Source: Neobacillus citreus
GTDB lineage: Bacteria; Bacillota; Bacilli; Bacillales; Cytobacillaceae
Reading direction: 5' to 3'
Assembly (NCBI RefSeq): GCF_018343545.2
Contig: NZ_JAGYPE020000009.1
Span: 1 to 64,000, forward strand
DNA length: 64,000 nt
Shown: in pieces, positions 45,050-53,979 of the stretch
How positions within the stretch are numbered: position 1 is the stretch's first letter
Layout of the letters: each line of letters starts with the position of its first letter
Translations under genes and position numbers: made by a program
The notes under the pieces: model-generated
The model's input: only the letters and a program-made list of their open reading frames with translations
Database searches by the model: none
What the model was told of the DNA's origin: nothing

Positions 45050-47539
45050 TTACTCAATAAATGAAAATGCAAGTTGGGCATTTTCATCTTCAATAATCCA
45101 CTCCTCAAAAACATCCGGATCATTATTCTCAAATTCATCCGCCAACACCGTCATGTATTTCTTAATCGATTTCATAATATCCAGTGGATAAGGCAAAATT
45201 GTATGAAATGAATAGGCTATGTTTAATTTTCTTAAATGATGTCCCATGATGGCTAATTGATCTCGTTCTTCTGCGTTTTCAGTTCCTAGTGGTATTAATT
45301 CTACTGACTGCTGGTGTAAAATTTGCGTTTTGGGGTTATAGAATTTTTCCATACCTAAGGTGGAGGCCTGCATATTATCTGGTCTTGAACCTATAGAGTA
45401 ATAGATTCCAGCTTTATCTTTAAAGACCCCCATCCTTCTATTTTCTTTTACTTTACCATTAGGATTAATACGGTATTGCGAAACGTCATCTGTCGTATTG
45501 ACCCTAATCACTCTAATCCTCTCGTTAGCATCGGGATGTTCCAGTGTAAATGGCAACTTGTGATAATCAAGCAATGGGTTTGTCAGTTCTGCCCATTTTT
45601 GATTTCTTAATTTTGCATCTAGCAAAATCACTAAATTAGAATCAAATTCACCCAAGCAGTTTTCTATAGCTCGGTTAAAGAATGACATATATCTCTTATG
45701 TGAATCATTCTTTTTAGTTGCCTTATTTAATAAGGAAGATAAGGATAATTTCCCTGATGCAAGCAATGCTTCATTAACAGATAACCACTCATTTTTGCCA
45801 AATAGTCTAATTTTGACTTCATTTTGATGCAATCTGGTTACAACGGGAAGAAAGACTTCCTTTTTGCGCCCCTTTGAAGTTCCTTTAATTATTCCGAGTC
45901 CTAAATAGATTGTATTTTCGTTTAAATTACTGGCTCTTGCCGGGAGAAATCCATGATCCATTAATAGGTCAAAAAAACTGTTCACAATCCTAGATTTGGC
46001 TTTATCTTCACTTTCCTCATGTTCTAACGGATAGATAAATTGTGATACCCTGCCGGCAAAGGCCAAACCATCTCTGTCAGCTTTTTTCGGATCTGTACCA
46101 GTTTCATAATTGTCCTTTAATCCGATTTCTACTAACGACATTGTCGGCAAGTCATTCCTCGTTTCAGACGCTGCCATTTTCTCTATCCATCTTACTCGCT
46201 TGTCATATGCTTTACTGTCTTGACCTGAATCAAGTGCTTCAGCAAGCTTTCCTGTATGGCGGGAGAAAAATTCCAAATTTATGGCGGGCTCTGCATTTAA
46301 CCGATAGGTGCCATCAAAATTTTCAAAGATAATTTCTTGTAGTAAATAAGTATTAATTACCTGATGGTAAAAATCCTCTTCACCCCAAATCTCAAGTCTA
46401 AGAATACTTCCAGAAGCGAATGAGTGCCGTAACGGGAATCGGTCATTTCCTATCGAATCATTACGACTCAAAATATTGGTACACGGTTTTAGTGGGCTTA
46501 ATTTTTCAAATATATCCTTTACAAGATCGAACAACGCCCATTTCTCAGGCAAGCCAATCCCATTGACAACTTTGCTAAGATTATATTTCGATGTAAATAT
46601 CAAGTCGCTGTAGACCGCAAATGCCAATGGATTAGTACTTTCCATAAAAACCATTGGATCTTTTATTACTTGTTCCGGTTGGAATGGACATCCTAAAAGA
46701 TCAGCAAACAAGGCATCAGTGCCTTCTGCCCAGGCAACCTGTCCAGATTGTTTTTTATATTTTAATTGTGCATAAGACAATGGTTGCAAACAATCGCTAG
46801 TAAAAGGGTCTTTTATTGATATTAATATCGATCCCTTCCGCTTGTAATGGACATCATTTAGTTTCTTAATACCTCTTTGTAAGATTCTACGGATACCAAA
46901 GCTTACATTTAAGATGGATGGTTCCGGCAATCCGCCCCTTGTTTTAAGTGAGAAACGAATCACATAGGAAAATGCTCCGCTTTTCTCCTTATTCTTTACT
47001 GGTTTAGACATGCACTCATGATTCCCGTTAAAGTAAACATGATGGAAAATTAGATTCCTATTGGTTCCGTTTGATAGTTTTAAATTACGGGGCTCCGAAG
47101 CAAATTTTCTAGCCATTAGCCCCGGAATCCAGCCATACTTCCATTCTTCCTTTTTATACTCTTTATATAAATCACCCATTCTAGACGACTGCCAAAATAG
47201 AGGTGTATATTGGATTTCAAATGGCAGTTCCTCAAAAGTGCAATCATTTTCTTTCGCAATCCAGTTTAAGCAAATTAACTTGATGATTTCAGAATCTACC
47301 TTTTTATCGGCAAGCAGCCACGGTTCATTCGCTACCCAACTCACATGAAAAATAGTTGAAAAAACCGCTTGAAGCTTCTTCCCTAAATTTCTCGGTTTCC
47401 ATTTTAATTTGTAATCGTCCTTATCCATCTCCAGAAAATTTCTCCAGCTGGCGGGGAAATGTAAATAATAGACTTCTTCAGTTTCAAAAACAGTTGTGTC
47501 TACCTCAAAACTAAATAACTCCAATACATCATTTGCCAT
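45050..47539 (-). CDS. pPIWI-RE family protein (prokaryotic Argonaute/PIWI relative)
   Basis: An 829-residue protein with the architecture of the pPIWI-RE family (N-terminal DUF3962-type region, MID-like part and C-terminal RNase H/PIWI domain). Seen: FHVSWVANEPWLLADKKVDS near 40-70; the MID-like region around 530-620; the PIWI part starting SNLVILLDAKLRNQKWAEL (about 647-665), then ERIRVIRVN, RRMGVFKDKAGIYYSIGSRP and a C-terminal LRKLNIAYSFHTILPYPLDI. The context is decisive: immediately upstream lie a DinG-like helicase and a zinc-ribbon nuclease, the known three-gene island of pPIWI-RE. The family takes its name from a conserved Arg and Glu; I have not assigned them individually. Proposed role is guide-based or RNA:DNA hybrid recognition of invading elements. 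Confidence 0.85.
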   Translation of the reverse strand: MANDVLELFSFEVDTTVFETEEVYYLHFPASWRNFLEMDKDDYKLKWKPRNLGKKLQAVFSTIFHVSWVANEPWLLADKKVDSEIIKLICLNWIAKENDCTFEELPFEIQYTPLFWQSSRMGDLYKEYKKEEWKYGWIPGLMARKFASEPRNLKLSNGTNRNLIFHHVYFNGNHECMSKPVKNKEKSGAFSYVIRFSLKTRGGLPEPSILNVSFGIRRILQRGIKKLNDVHYKRKGSILISIKDPFTSDCLQPLSYAQLKYKKQSGQVAWAEGTDALFADLLGCPFQPEQVIKDPMVFMESTNPLAFAVYSDLIFTSKYNLSKVVNGIGLPEKWALFDLVKDIFEKLSPLKPCTNILSRNDSIGNDRFPLRHSFASGSILRLEIWGEEDFYHQVINTYLLQEIIFENFDGTYRLNAEPAINLEFFSRHTGKLAEALDSGQDSKAYDKRVRWIEKMAASETRNDLPTMSLVEIGLKDNYETGTDPKKADRDGLAFAGRVSQFIYPLEHEESEDKAKSRIVNSFFDLLMDHGFLPARASNLNENTIYLGLGIIKGTSKGRKKEVFLPVVTRLHQNEVKIRLFGKNEWLSVNEALLASGKLSLSSLLNKATKKNDSHKRYMSFFNRAIENCLGEFDSNLVILLDAKLRNQKWAELTNPLLDYHKLPFTLEHPDANERIRVIRVNTTDDVSQYRINPNGKVKENRRMGVFKDKAGIYYSIGSRPDNMQASTLGMEKFYNPKTQILHQQSVELIPLGTENAEERDQLAIMGHHLRKLNIAYSFHTILPYPLDIMKSIKKYMTVLADEFENNDPDVFEEWIIEDENAQLAFSFIE

Positions 47540-47541
47540 GT

Positions 47542-50500
47542 CTAAAAAACACCCACTTTGTTAATAGTTCCTATGCTTCTGGAAAACGGACCGTACAGGC
47601 TTACAAATAACGAATCATTTTCACTCTCTGACATAATTTTTTCCCAGTACTCCAACAATGAAGGTTTTCCATTTGGTTTTTCCATGTATTTTGCATCACA
47701 ATAAAATACTCGAGCATCTTTGCCCCCACGAAGCAAGCGTCCAATTAACTGCCATGTTGGGATAAAGGTAAACCAGGCGAGAACTGTTCTTTCTTGGTCG
47801 GTAAGGATTGACCAATAATCAGGCTTACGGTACATGTCCTCAAACTTCCCCCTACTTTTTTTCCTTATTTTCCGCATTGCCTCCGCATAGGTTAGGTTAT
47901 TATTTGCAATTTCTTCAAAGTAGAGAGGCAAGTTCCCGTGCAAGATTTGCACAAAATAACTAAGATCATTGGGAACCGGATATGGTCTAATTAAGAAAAA
48001 TGCTGAGCCAAATAAAGCGCCATTTCCATATTTATCCATGATGTTATACCCGCGGCTGATTGCCAGCATAGGGGCAACTAAAATATCGGCATTCTCTAAT
48101 GAAAATTGCTCCACCCTAGACCGCGGAAACCAAATTTCATTTTTCTTATCTTTTTGTGATAATAGCCGGTATCTTCCTTTCCATTCTGGAAACTGTTCTA
48201 AAGCAACCCCCACTATTTCCACATCATCATAGGAATTGACGACTAATAGGACCTTCCTCTCTTCCTCTATTTCCTTCCAATAATGGAGTTCAGCTCGAAT
48301 TTTTGAAACAATTTCTTTGACAATCACTTGCAAATTGCTATGCCTTCTCCCTTGTTGCTGAACTCCTGATACCGGTATTAACTTCTCTCCGTTTTCAGGA
48401 TCCCTAATTTCTATAAAATCTTGGGTCAATCTTGATGGTTTTCGTGAAGATTGAATAAACCATTGCGGTTCCACCTCGATATGGTAGTGAAGTGATTTTG
48501 GTGCATAACTTGTTCCCGATAGGAGGATGACCGTAGGACCTTTCTTCCCATCCGCTGCTTCATAGAGATAGGGCCACTCGTTTAATAATTGTCGCCCAAC
48601 TGCCATGTATTGAATGATTTTAAATTCTCCGGTATCGATTCCTTCCTTTGTTTCGTAACGGTAACCAAGCATAACGCCTGTCATCGCTTCTTTCATAAAA
48701 GGGCGAAAATCCTTTATCTGCGTCAATAATGGAATTTCCACATTATTATTTAGGTAGTGTTGAACAACTGGGTAAAACTGTAGAATCCACTTCATGGCCC
48801 GCTCAATATGGGCAAGGTAGACAAAGAATTCAATCTTGCTATAAAGTTGGGATGCTTTATTTTTTTCAGGAATACTGCCTCCCAACTTGGAGATCCAATT
48901 ATTGATTAATGTCTGTTTATCCCGTTGAGATGCCAAATTAATTAGACCATGTAGACGATCGTCCAAATTTACAACACTAGTATAGGTAGAATTTCGGACA
49001 AACTCTCTCATTTCCTCTGCCATTTTCTCCTGTAGTTTCTCATCATCAGAAAGGTCCTGACTGATCTCAAAAATTAAATAATTTAAATAGATTACCTTAT
49101 TTCTTAACGATTCTCTTAGAGTAGTAGATTTTTTAATTTCAGCATAAAGGCTCCAAACCGATTCATGCAAATGGTCCAAATTTTTGCCCCATTGGGTAAG
49201 CAGGTCATTATCTGCCAAATCGTAGTTCCCCTGCAATGTTTCATTCAGCTGACCGTATAACTTCTCAACCAGATGCTTTGGGTTTCCGAATGCAGAGTGC
49301 TCTTCCAGAAAAGCCTCGTCAAATTGCTTTTGAACCTGGTCTGCTTCATCAACAAAAATGACATCCAGTAAATCATACATTGCCTCGTATAGTAATCTTT
49401 CTTGAGGGTCAATCGTAACTGGCAGCCTACTATGCAATACTGCTCCAGGAGTTGTCACCCAGACATCCGCATCCAATAGTTGCCCCCATTCCTTGTATAT
49501 TCCACAATGTGAGGTTAAGGGGCATTTTTTGGGGCTTCTATCATCCTTTTGTTTGAGCGACTTACATGGATAATGCCTGGAACCATCATCATTAACATCT
49601 CCTGCTAAAGCTTGAATTGTACAGATATCAGATAAATGAGAAAGAGATTCGTAGTTAGTTATTTCATTTAATGAAGTAACTGGATTGCTTAATAAATAGT
49701 TTTCTAGGTGCAACCTTCGATTTCCACGCCCAACTAATGAAACCACTTTTAGTCCCAATTTGCGTAACTCGCTTACTCGATCCAAGACTTGGGCGACATT
49801 ACCTTCCAGTAAACCTACTTTAGCCTTTTTGGTTTTTACAAGCCAATAGGTGTTCATCGTTCTAAATGTCGACTTTCCTGCAGCTAGTCCTCCGCCGATG
49901 TGTTGGACCCCTTCGTAAACAAAAGTGGATTGTTCGCTTCTAGATTTTAATAGTAATGGAGCTACCTTGTTCTGCCACTCATCCTTACCCTCTCCTAGGA
50001 GAGTATCCATTTCCTTTGCGATTTGCATCCAATCAAAAGATAGATCAAAGGCAATAGATTTTTTTTCACGATAATGCGGCAAATGACTATTCATAAAAAC
50101 CCATTGACCTGGAATTTCACCTTGAAACTTTTGTTGAATATTATCCTTTCGTCTTATATAAGAAAATTTTCCCGCTTTTGCAAATTCCAAATCAGTGGTT
50201 TTTCTAGAGATTGGCTGTGTTAATATATTTTCATAGTCTTCTTTACGGTTAGGATCATACCTTGGGGTTAAAAAGGATATGATACCCTCATCCGTTCTAT
50301 CTATTAATCTGTAAATTGATGGCAGTTCAAAGTAGTCCTCCATTTCCCTTTCCCAAAGTGATTGCCCAGTAAATTGCGAAAAGATGATTCTTAAACGGGA
50401 GAGTATACTTTTATCGGCTCCTAATGGCACAACCGGTTCATCGTAACCGGTAAGTAATGACCATGCTTCCCCCAGTTTTAGATTTTTGTCTATGAGATTG

Positions 50501-50628
50501 CATCCTACTGCCATTAGTTCAACATTGATAATTGTGGCTGTCCAATCTTCTATTTCAGGAATCTTTTTTAATCGGTTTTTTATCGGAGCTGTTAACTCAT
50601 GAGCCGTTTTCCTCATTTTAGCCTCCAT
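47542..50628 (-). CDS. DinG/XPD-like helicase of the pPIWI-RE system
   Basis: A 1028-residue SF2 helicase. Walker A is GGGLAAGKSTFRTM (about 246-259). Between motifs I and II lie four cysteines (CTIQAL, YPCKSL, KKCPLTSHC at about 335-380), the iron-sulfur pattern of XPD/DinG helicases. Then FVDEADQVQKQF (DEAD box, about 430), LVAPMLAISRGYNI, and WQLIGRLLRGGKDARV (motif VI, about 960). Such a helicase is the fixed partner in the three-gene pPIWI-RE island. It overlaps the upstream nuclease gene by 16 nt and is 2 nt from the PIWI gene, so the three are translationally coupled. Confidence 0.85.
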   Translation of the reverse strand: MEAKMRKTAHELTAPIKNRLKKIPEIEDWTATIINVELMAVGCNLIDKNLKLGEAWSLLTGYDEPVVPLGADKSILSRLRIIFSQFTGQSLWEREMEDYFELPSIYRLIDRTDEGIISFLTPRYDPNRKEDYENILTQPISRKTTDLEFAKAGKFSYIRRKDNIQQKFQGEIPGQWVFMNSHLPHYREKKSIAFDLSFDWMQIAKEMDTLLGEGKDEWQNKVAPLLLKSRSEQSTFVYEGVQHIGGGLAAGKSTFRTMNTYWLVKTKKAKVGLLEGNVAQVLDRVSELRKLGLKVVSLVGRGNRRLHLENYLLSNPVTSLNEITNYESLSHLSDICTIQALAGDVNDDGSRHYPCKSLKQKDDRSPKKCPLTSHCGIYKEWGQLLDADVWVTTPGAVLHSRLPVTIDPQERLLYEAMYDLLDVIFVDEADQVQKQFDEAFLEEHSAFGNPKHLVEKLYGQLNETLQGNYDLADNDLLTQWGKNLDHLHESVWSLYAEIKKSTTLRESLRNKVIYLNYLIFEISQDLSDDEKLQEKMAEEMREFVRNSTYTSVVNLDDRLHGLINLASQRDKQTLINNWISKLGGSIPEKNKASQLYSKIEFFVYLAHIERAMKWILQFYPVVQHYLNNNVEIPLLTQIKDFRPFMKEAMTGVMLGYRYETKEGIDTGEFKIIQYMAVGRQLLNEWPYLYEAADGKKGPTVILLSGTSYAPKSLHYHIEVEPQWFIQSSRKPSRLTQDFIEIRDPENGEKLIPVSGVQQQGRRHSNLQVIVKEIVSKIRAELHYWKEIEEERKVLLVVNSYDDVEIVGVALEQFPEWKGRYRLLSQKDKKNEIWFPRSRVEQFSLENADILVAPMLAISRGYNIMDKYGNGALFGSAFFLIRPYPVPNDLSYFVQILHGNLPLYFEEIANNNLTYAEAMRKIRKKSRGKFEDMYRKPDYWSILTDQERTVLAWFTFIPTWQLIGRLLRGGKDARVFYCDAKYMEKPNGKPSLLEYWEKIMSESENDSLFVSLYGPFSRSIGTINKVGVF

Positions 50629-51695
50629 TCAGCCTCTTTAATGGCTTGTTTTTCTGACACTATATTGAAAAGCTTGGTTTCATTATTTTGCAGTTGCGAT
50701 TTAACGGTATCTAAATAGCCGGGGAAGAGTTTAACCCGGTAATCGGGGACAACGTACCAGATCTCGTCTTCTAATTTATGAAGGTTCCTATTAATATATT
50801 GGGCTAGTTGGAAAGGGCTCCGGTAATCCTTTACATCCATGAATATCCTTTTGTCATTTGCCTCTGCTTGAATGTCATATTGGTCGACATTTGGATACAA
50901 GGTGACCATTAGCCCCTTTTTTCTTAATTTTTCTGCAAGCCTGATTTCAGACATACCAGGCAACAAAATGTACTTATGGATTCCTGGTATTAGCCTAAAG
51001 AGTTTCTGGTCCGTTTTTGGAAAATAATCCAAATCCTTAAAATCTCCTAAGGAATGGCAGATACTTTCTTTGTTGCAGCGCCAATGTCCATTTTTCCATT
51101 CCAAAGTCCAGCCGCAATGGGGACATTGTCGGTATTGGTCCACGTTTTCAATCTCCTTATAGCAAGCATGGAATAATTGTGCAAGCTCAACATCATTTAA
51201 CTTGCTTTTAAGTTCATATATTTTGTGAAATGGAATAACTGCATGTTTCGGATTCGATAAAAAAGTCCTGATCTCACGATATTTGCTATCTAAAGTTAAA
51301 TCCCGACAATAGAGTAGAATTCGTTTCATAACCGATTGTTCATATTCATCGGGAGATTGGAAATCTTCAAGAAAATCTTCCGCTTCGATGGTGACCCCTA
51401 TCTCTTTGTCTAACAAACTGGCATCTGGTGGGAATAAATTTTGAAGGTTGGTGATCCCCCATTCCCCTGATGGCCGCTCCAGCAACCTTACAAAGTTAGG
51501 CAAGTCAATTGGAGGCTCTACTCCAGATTTGGCACACTCTCTGATAAATAACCGCTGTCCTTGGTGTACTTTTTCGGGGACTGTTTCTTTATTTTCTTCC
51601 CATTTTTTTAAGCCCGATATTAATAGAAAAAGCAGCTTGTATCGTCCTTCCATAGTAAAATCCTCCATATGTTTTATTTGTAGATATTGGTCCAT
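50613..51695 (-). CDS. Restriction-endonuclease-fold protein of the pPIWI-RE system
   Basis: A 360-residue protein. Residues 1-190 are helical (pPIWI-RE three-gene island type domain). A zinc ribbon follows: CPHCGWTLEWKNGHWRC (about 196-212). The C-terminal nuclease domain has EIRLAEKLRKKGLMVTLYPN, QYDIQAEANDKR and IFMDVKDYRSP (D...D-x-K), a PD-(D/E)xK active site at about 275-300. It overlaps the WYL gene by 22 nt and the helicase gene by 16 nt. It should supply the cutting activity of the system. Confidence 0.82.
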   Translation of the reverse strand: MDQYLQIKHMEDFTMEGRYKLLFLLISGLKKWEENKETVPEKVHQGQRLFIRECAKSGVEPPIDLPNFVRLLERPSGEWGITNLQNLFPPDASLLDKEIGVTIEAEDFLEDFQSPDEYEQSVMKRILLYCRDLTLDSKYREIRTFLSNPKHAVIPFHKIYELKSKLNDVELAQLFHACYKEIENVDQYRQCPHCGWTLEWKNGHWRCNKESICHSLGDFKDLDYFPKTDQKLFRLIPGIHKYILLPGMSEIRLAEKLRKKGLMVTLYPNVDQYDIQAEANDKRIFMDVKDYRSPFQLAQYINRNLHKLEDEIWYVVPDYRVKLFPGYLDTVKSQLQNNETKLFNIVSEKQAIKEAEWRLK

Positions 51696-52624
51696 CTTAG
51701 TAACTTTTCTTTCATCTCCGTCCGAAATTCTTTTGGATCAATAATCTCAGCATCCGGTCCGTATTGCATAATCCATTTCATAATTTCACGCTCGTCATTT
51801 ACAGTAACCTCAAAAAGCAAGCTCCCATCGTGGATTTCAGTTAATTTTGGTGTTACATTAAATTCTTCTTCCTTAACATATCTAGCAACATCTTTACTAA
51901 ACTTCACTTTAAACCGAATCAGTTTTTCTCCTCGGAGAATTGACCATGTGTTCTGCAAATACTTTTCCAAGTTTATATCGTCTTTTGTAAACTTTTGATT
52001 CAATACCTTAACATTATGGAACCTACTTAGACGGAAAGTGCGAATTTCATTACTCTTATGGTCGTACCCAATAATGTACAATCGGTCCTTTCGCGGCGTT
52101 AAAAAGTATGGATCAATCTTCCTTGCTGTCGTTGTATTTCTGCTCTGGGTATGATAAATCGCTTCGATTGTACGGGATGACAAGACAGCTTCACTAATTA
52201 ATTGTAATAAATCGTTTTCTGAAGAAGATGCAGATGGTTTCCCACTCTGAAATACCCTTGAAATATTTGAAATTAATGTGTTTCTTTCTGCTTGTTCAGC
52301 AATATGAGTAGCCATTACTTTTTCATAGGCGGATATAAAAGCCTTGGTCTTGTACTTTTCACTTAGTAAAGCAGGGAGTAATGTAAATGCTTTTAGTTCT
52401 TCCTCATCCCAATTCAAAGGATACTGTTTAAAATTCCCAATAAACCTATAACCTTTACTATGGCCTTCGTTGGTTATAGGAATATTTGCTGCACTTAGCA
52501 CCTCTAAGTCCCGATATATATTTCTCTCGGAAGTTTCGCAGATTTCGGCCAATTTCCTAGCCTTTATCCCTGGAGAGGCTTGAATTTTATTAATAATTGT
52601 CAATAATCGAATTAAGCGTTCCAC
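51674..52624 (-). CDS. WYL-domain transcriptional regulator of the pPIWI-RE operon
   Basis: A 316-residue HTH-WYL protein. The N-terminal winged helix reads RLLTIINKIQASPGIKARKL, then AEICETSERNIYRDLEVLSA. The WYL domain (about 150-215) contains KIDPYFLTPRKDRLYIIGYD and IRTFRLSRFHNVKVL, with Leu-Tyr-Ile in place of Trp-Tyr-Leu. The GTG start has GGAGG eight nt upstream. It is the first gene of the operon and overlaps the nuclease gene. WYL proteins frequently control defence operons and sense nucleic acid or nucleotide ligands; here it probably controls its own operon through the inverted repeat at 52687-52702. Confidence 0.88.
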   Translation of the reverse strand: MERLIRLLTIINKIQASPGIKARKLAEICETSERNIYRDLEVLSAANIPITNEGHSKGYRFIGNFKQYPLNWDEEELKAFTLLPALLSEKYKTKAFISAYEKVMATHIAEQAERNTLISNISRVFQSGKPSASSSENDLLQLISEAVLSSRTIEAIYHTQSRNTTTARKIDPYFLTPRKDRLYIIGYDHKSNEIRTFRLSRFHNVKVLNQKFTKDDINLEKYLQNTWSILRGEKLIRFKVKFSKDVARYVKEEEFNVTPKLTEIHDGSLLFEVTVNDEREIMKWIMQYGPDAEIIDPKEFRTEMKEKLLRWTNIYK

Positions 52625-52686
52625 AGATTATGCCTCCGTTTTGCCAGCTTATTACCTAAACTTGCATTTATTGTAACACATGTTTA

Positions 52687-52702
52687 TGACAACGTATTGT
52701 CA
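52687..52702. promoter_or_regulatory. Inverted repeat, likely WYL operator
   Basis: TGACAACGTATTGTCA (perfect six-base arms around a 4-nt centre) lies 63 nt upstream of the WYL start codon, where the promoter should be. Assignment as operator is inferred from position. Confidence 0.5.
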
Positions 52703-52728
52703 CGGAACATTTGTTTTGCAACTAAAAA

Positions 52729-52755
52729 AACTTGGTTAAAAAGCTTAACCAAGTT
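52729..52755 (-). terminator. Terminator of the thermonuclease gene
   Basis: AACTTGGTTAA (52729-52739) and TTAACCAAGTT (52745-52755) pair perfectly; on the minus strand TTTTTTAG follows. Confidence 0.75.
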
Positions 52756-52831
52756 CCTACAAAGTTCCGTATTTAAAAAACCCTTTTAGCATTACCAAAT
52801 TACATGCTGTATATCTCATTCCCCCCAGATA

Positions 52832-53422
52832 CTATTCACACCCCTCAATCCCCCATTTCGTCACAAACCCACTCCGACTCCATATGTTTATTTGGCTGCG
52901 TCTTGCCTGATTCTCATTGTCTTTATTTAGATTCAGATATTTATAGGGTGGATCCATCATATAGCCCACTCGTGCCAATCCTTCTTTTAACAGCGTTTCC
53001 TGAACCGACTTCCCATCGACATAGACATAGGCCAACAACCTCCCGTATCCATCTCTTCTATTTCCCGGCTCCACTTCCAATGTAAGTGAGCCGTTCTTGA
53101 CCAGCTCGTTATTCCGTTCAAACGCTTCCTTGGCATAGGGCTGAACACACCTGCCCGGCTTTTTCGATTCCGGTGTGTCGATTAACAAATAGCGGTCCGT
53201 TTCAATTTTTCCCATTACTCTTACTTTGATGATATCGCCATCGATTGTTTCCACTAAGGTAACTGGGAATTGGTCTTCTGGCAACAATCCCATTTCTGTT
53301 TGGCTGTCTTCATTCTTTTTCTGTTGGTTGAGACCCGGATTAATCTGTTCCGTCTCTGGAAGGTTTACCATGAACAGGGCAACTGCTGTCAGGAGGGCCG
53401 TGCCGGCTAGTTGTTTTCACAT
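52832..53422 (-). pseudogene. Secreted thermonuclease (SNase family) with a broken signal peptide
   Basis: The intact frame (52832-53371, 179 residues from MVNLPETEQ) is a staphylococcal-nuclease-type domain: VTLVETIDGDIIKVR, YLLIDTPESKK, YAKEAFERNNELV, RRDGYGRLLAYVYVDGK, LLKEGLARV. Upstream, GGGAGG leads to ATGTGAAAACAA: the ATG (53422) is followed at once by TGA in the nuclease frame. Deleting one A from the A4 run makes GTG-AAA-CAA-CTA (K-Q-L-A-G-T-A-L-L-T-A-V-A-L-F), a normal signal peptide joined to the nuclease. So the secretion signal is lost by a one-base change or the base is an error. Homologues are secreted Ca-dependent nucleases (YncB/YhcR type). Confidence 0.8.
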
Positions 53423-53483
53423 AATCTGGCCTCCCTGATTCCACACCCTCGTATTCTATTACATATTATCCTTCCCATCTCGG

Positions 53484-53912
53484 TCATGTGATTCCTTGCT
53501 CTTGTGTACAAAATGAATCATATAAGCTGCGAATTTTCGGTTTAGCAATGGATTCTGAAACAAATGGAATCAACGAGTGGTCTCCTACTTCTTTTAACTC
53601 AGAAAGCATAACCCGTTTTCCGCCATTTAGCTGCACGAATTTACCCCAGTCCTTTATGGCGACCTCTCTTGTTTCACGATTGTATCGAATCAACTCGTAT
53701 TCCAAGCTGAATCGGTCTAGTAATGCTTGTGAACTATCAATCGAAACACCCAGTTCAAAAGCGATTAGTTTTCTTACAATATGATAGATTCCGATACCAG
53801 TCGCATGACGATTGGTTAGTAGATAAAGATAAAACGTCCTCTCTTCTACACTCATCTTTTTAAAAATGGGATGATCCCAAATTTCAACATTAATTCCTCT
53901 ACGATTTCCCAT
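53484..53912 (-). CDS. DnaD/initiator-like winged-helix protein of the replication module
   Basis: About 142 residues from MGNRRGINVEIWDHPIFKKM (GGGAAG upstream; an earlier ATG at 53933 lacks a ribosome site). The pattern VEERTFYLYLLTNRHATGIG and YHIVRKLIAFELGVSID resembles the N-terminal winged-helix domain of DnaD-like and phage initiator proteins, where a host-type helix precedes 'L-L-x-N-P-x-x-x-x-x-G'. It lies downstream of the dnaB-like gene in the same direction, with a hairpin between them. I do not see the C-terminal DnaD tail, so it is a single-domain version. Confidence 0.55.
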   Translation of the reverse strand: MGNRRGINVEIWDHPIFKKMSVEERTFYLYLLTNRHATGIGIYHIVRKLIAFELGVSIDSSQALLDRFSLEYELIRYNRETREVAIKDWGKFVQLNGGKRVMLSELKEVGDHSLIPFVSESIAKPKIRSLYDSFCTQEQGIT

Positions 53913-53950
53913 CGTTAACACTTCCCTTTTCATTATTTTTTAAAAAGCTT

Positions 53951-53970
53951 TCGGCCACCTTGGTGGCTCC
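53951..53970 (-). terminator. Hairpin after the dnaB-like gene
   Basis: GCCACC and GGTGGC pair around a 2-nt loop, with CTTTTT following on the minus strand. Confidence 0.5.
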
Positions 53971-53979
53971 TACTTATGC

